Shown here in pieces: positions 13,562 through 14,024 of a stretch of DNA of 14,024 nt. The notes below the pieces were generated by a model. That model saw only the letters and a program-made list of their open reading frames with translations. It was not told the origin of the DNA and ran no database searches. Position 1 is the first letter of the stretch, and each line of letters starts with the position of its first letter. This DNA comes from Campylobacteraceae bacterium (GTDB lineage: Bacteria > Campylobacterota > Campylobacteria > Campylobacterales > Sulfurovaceae): NCBI GenBank assembly GCA_027063105.1, contig JAMOSL010000053.1, positions 1-14,024 on the forward strand, given 5' to 3'. Both the position numbers and the translations under genes were made by a program.

Positions 13562-14024
13562 ATGGCTCTTGTAGACCTTTTTAATGTTAAAAAGCAGTAT
13601 GATATAAAACTTTTATTAGATGATGTAGATTTTCATCTAGCTGAAGGAGAACGGATTACCATTGTTGGTAAAAATGGTTGTGGAAAATCTACTTTAATGA
13701 AAATTATTTTAGGAGATGAAGAGCCTACAGATGGCAAAAGGGTTATACAACAATCTATTCATATAGAGATGTTATCTCAACAACCAGTTTTTGAACCTCA
13801 TTTAAATGTAAGAGAGGCTATTGAAAATGAGCTTAAAGAGCTTCAGAATGCTAAAAAAGAGTACGAAAGTATATCTATGGAATTGTCAGAAAATTTTGAT
13901 GATAAGAAGTTACAAAAAAGATTAGAGAGAGCTACAGCCTATTTAGACCATCATAATGCTTGGAATTTAGATGATAAAGTAGAGAGAGTTTTGCAAGAAT
14001 TTCAATTAAAAGAGTATGATATCG
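13562..14024 (+). CDS. ABC-F family ATPase (3' truncated)
   Basis: 154 residues are visible and the frame is open at the window edge. The protein begins MALVDLFNVKKQYDIKLLLDDVDFHL, the usual ABC-F opening. Walker A is GKNGCGKST (36-44), followed by LMKIILGDEEPTDGKRVIQQ and a Q-loop region (MLSQQPVFE). From about 105 there is a charged helical insertion (ELKELQNAKKEYESISMELSE), and near the end YLDHHNAWNLDDKVERVLQEF, the stretch that precedes the signature motif in Uup/EttA-type proteins. There is no transmembrane domain in the visible part. ABC-F proteins act on ribosomes, or in Uup's case are linked to genome stability; the subfamily needs the missing half. The ATG has AAAGGA six bases upstream. 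Confidence 0.9.
   Translation, partial: MALVDLFNVKKQYDIKLLLDDVDFHLAEGERITIVGKNGCGKSTLMKIILGDEEPTDGKRVIQQSIHIEMLSQQPVFEPHLNVREAIENELKELQNAKKEYESISMELSENFDDKKLQKRLERATAYLDHHNAWNLDDKVERVLQEFQLKEYDI

Overview
The window is AT-rich bacterial chromosome (roughly 30% GC by eye). It most likely comes from a member of the Campylobacterota (Epsilonproteobacteria), in the Sulfurimonas/Arcobacter/Sulfurovum range; I cannot narrow it further. Four things support this: the codon use; promoters with a good TATAAT box, often TGnTATAAT, but no clear -35; the gene pair folD-lepB; and the run response regulator / Sat-like protein / pgpA. As I recall, both gene groups occur in Campylobacter jejuni (Cj0855-Cj0856 and Cj1608-Cj1610). 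Coding density is very high. No gene-free stretch exceeds about 110 bases, and I see no IS element, phage gene, tRNA, rRNA or CRISPR array.

Layout. (1) Bases 1-2574, plus strand: the 3' end of a Fis-HTH response regulator overlaps an ATP-sulfurylase-like gene, followed by pgpA and a Crp/Fnr-type regulator, all tightly spaced. (2) Bases 2578-5523, minus strand: a compact operon read folD > lepB > M50 protease > rpiB. (3) Bases 5524-7844: a divergently transcribed monoheme cytochrome c, a small lipoprotein on the other strand, a SYLF-domain exported protein, and a radical SAM/SPASM enzyme. (4) Bases 7842-9376: an exported protein with Cys pairs sits immediately upstream of the radical SAM gene and shares one base with it. 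Divergent from it is a stand-alone CopZ-N-terminal-type Zn/[2Fe-2S] protein. (5) Bases 9398-12726, minus strand: cysS > small outer-membrane beta-barrel > glyA. (6) Bases 12806-14024, plus strand: a TauE/SafE family permease and the 5' part of an ABC-F ATPase.

Most of the window is housekeeping: one-carbon metabolism (folD, glyA), protein export (lepB), phospholipid synthesis (pgpA), the pentose phosphate pathway (rpiB) and translation (cysS, ABC-F). Three items deserve attention. The first is the Sat-like protein, which keeps the fold and zinc site of ATP sulfurylase but has lost most of the catalytic QxRNPxHxxH motif. The second is the secreted two-CX12C protein coupled to a radical SAM/SPASM enzyme. 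The third is the CopZ-type Fe-S protein without its usual copper-binding domain. I did not find a convincing new defence or mobile system.
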